In this document: piece by piece, positions 63,321-64,000 of the stretch
Position numbering within the stretch: the first letter of the stretch is position 1
Layout: each line of letters opens with the position of its first letter
Made by a program: the position numbers and the translations under genes
Assembly: GCF_900142845.1 (NCBI RefSeq)
Contig: NZ_FSRU01000001.1
Coordinates: 2,480,001 to 2,544,000, forward strand
Reading direction: 5' to 3'
Length of the DNA: 64,000 nucleotides
Origin: Paraburkholderia phenazinium
Lineage (GTDB): Bacteria; Pseudomonadota; Gammaproteobacteria; Burkholderiales; Burkholderiaceae
Notes under the pieces: model-generated
Told to the model about the DNA's origin: nothing
Databases searched by the model: none
The model's input: the letters and a program-made list of their open reading frames with translations, nothing else

Positions 63321-63968
63321 TCAGCCGGCCGGACGGCCGCCAGGACGAGTCAGCGTCAAACCGCGGCCGGCATAAAAGCGCGCGACGGTCGAGAAAGGCA
63401 TGTAGACGTCGCTCTGGTACGGCGCGATACCGGACGGATTGTGAAACCAGACGCCGTCGGCATCGCGCCCGTGCAGCAGGATCAGATGACCGCCGCGCTG
63501 CGCGTTCGGCGCGTCCGGGCGGCGGATTTCCGGGCTCACCGAAATGATCGCCAGCGTCTCGCTATCGATGCGCGCGGCGATCTCCTCAAGCGTTGCCTCG
63601 GGCAACACCTCCACCTGCAGACCAAAGGCCTGCTCGGTCCAACTGGCGAACGGCCGGTAAATCAGGCCGTCGACGCCCCCGTCTTCGCGCATCCGGTACA
63701 CCTCATGGCGTAGCGCTTCGTCGAGCAGCGCGGCGCGCGGCGCATGCGCGATGCCCCAGAAGTCCAACGCGGATTCGAGACAGGTCAACCCGCACAGACG
63801 TTGCGCCCAGAAACGGTAACGCGCCTGCTCGGTGAAGCCGCTGCGTTGCCAGGCCGGGTCGTCGCACGGGTCGGCGTCCTCTTCGACGATCGGCTGTACC
63901 CATTCGGGGCTGCCCCATTGCGAGTAGTACGGCACACCGGTATGGCGAATCGCGGTCTTGTCTTTCAT
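63321..63968 (-). CDS. C39-like cysteine peptidase family protein
   Basis: A 215-residue protein of the C39-like papain fold. It has a Cys-containing LCGLTCLESALDFWG (catalytic Cys candidate), then GGHLILLHGRDADGVWFHNPSG with the catalytic His and following Asn/Asp, the order expected for the family. No signal peptide is visible, so it is probably cytoplasmic. Substrate unknown. It is complete in the window and converges on the small gene at 63032. Confidence 0.82.
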   Translation of the reverse strand: MKDKTAIRHTGVPYYSQWGSPEWVQPIVEEDADPCDDPAWQRSGFTEQARYRFWAQRLCGLTCLESALDFWGIAHAPRAALLDEALRHEVYRMREDGGVDGLIYRPFASWTEQAFGLQVEVLPEATLEEIAARIDSETLAIISVSPEIRRPDAPNAQRGGHLILLHGRDADGVWFHNPSGIAPYQSDVYMPFSTVARFYAGRGLTLTRPGGRPAG

Positions 63969-64000
63969 GGATGAGATAGGAGTGGTTGGAGCGTCATGGC

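Overview
The window is a GC-rich chromosomal segment (third codon positions mostly G or C) that looks like a plant- or soil-associated betaproteobacterium of the Burkholderia/Paraburkholderia group. The reasons are the layout of the type VI secretion (T6SS) locus, the sdaA-soxBDAG operon, the urea/amide transporter with FmdA and FmdB, and the many AraC, LysR and GntR regulators next to catabolic operons. No rRNA, tRNA, CRISPR array, insertion sequence or phage gene was recognised. Species assignment is inference.

Layout. 1-2.4 kb: a diguanylate cyclase with two tandem sensory modules and an exported beta-carbonic anhydrase. 2.7-9.9 kb: an AraC regulator followed by a sugar-alcohol operon (periplasmic binding protein, ATPase, permease, ribitol 2-dehydrogenase, pentulose kinase, VOC protein). 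It reads as ribitol uptake by ABC transporter, oxidation to D-ribulose, then phosphorylation. 9.9-13.6 kb: an AraC regulator divergent from a zinc alcohol dehydrogenase, then a LysR regulator.

13.7-37.4 kb: a complete T6SS core apart from vgrG and an intact PAAR gene. The right-hand part is two divergent operons: TPR lipoprotein-tssB-tssC-hcp-tssE-tssF-tssG-tssH-tssA on the minus strand and tssJ-tssK-tssL on the plus strand. The left-hand part is tagX-like peptidase, a truncated PAAR remnant, tssM, tagF and an OmpA-type protein. A Fic-domain gene and a small lipoprotein gene lie between the two parts. hcp is flanked on both sides by strong inverted repeats.

37.4-46.3 kb: a minus-strand operon sdaA-soxB-soxD-soxA-soxG-folB, with a divergent GlxA/AraC regulator. 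It links sarcosine demethylation, folate and serine deamination. 46.4-58 kb: minus-strand urtABCDE-fmdA-fmdB (uptake of urea or short amides, and formamidase). This operon is divergent from an unusual two-component pair: an NCS1-type permease fused to a histidine kinase and receiver domain, followed by a LuxR-type response regulator. This permease-kinase is the most striking system in the window. A perfect dyad (TACGTCA-CT-TGACGTA) lies in the shared promoter region.

58-64 kb: zwf with a HexR-like palindrome upstream, a trans-3-hydroxy-L-proline pathway (dehydratase and pyrroline-2-carboxylate reductase) with a divergent GntR/FadR regulator, two small proteins and a C39-like peptidase.
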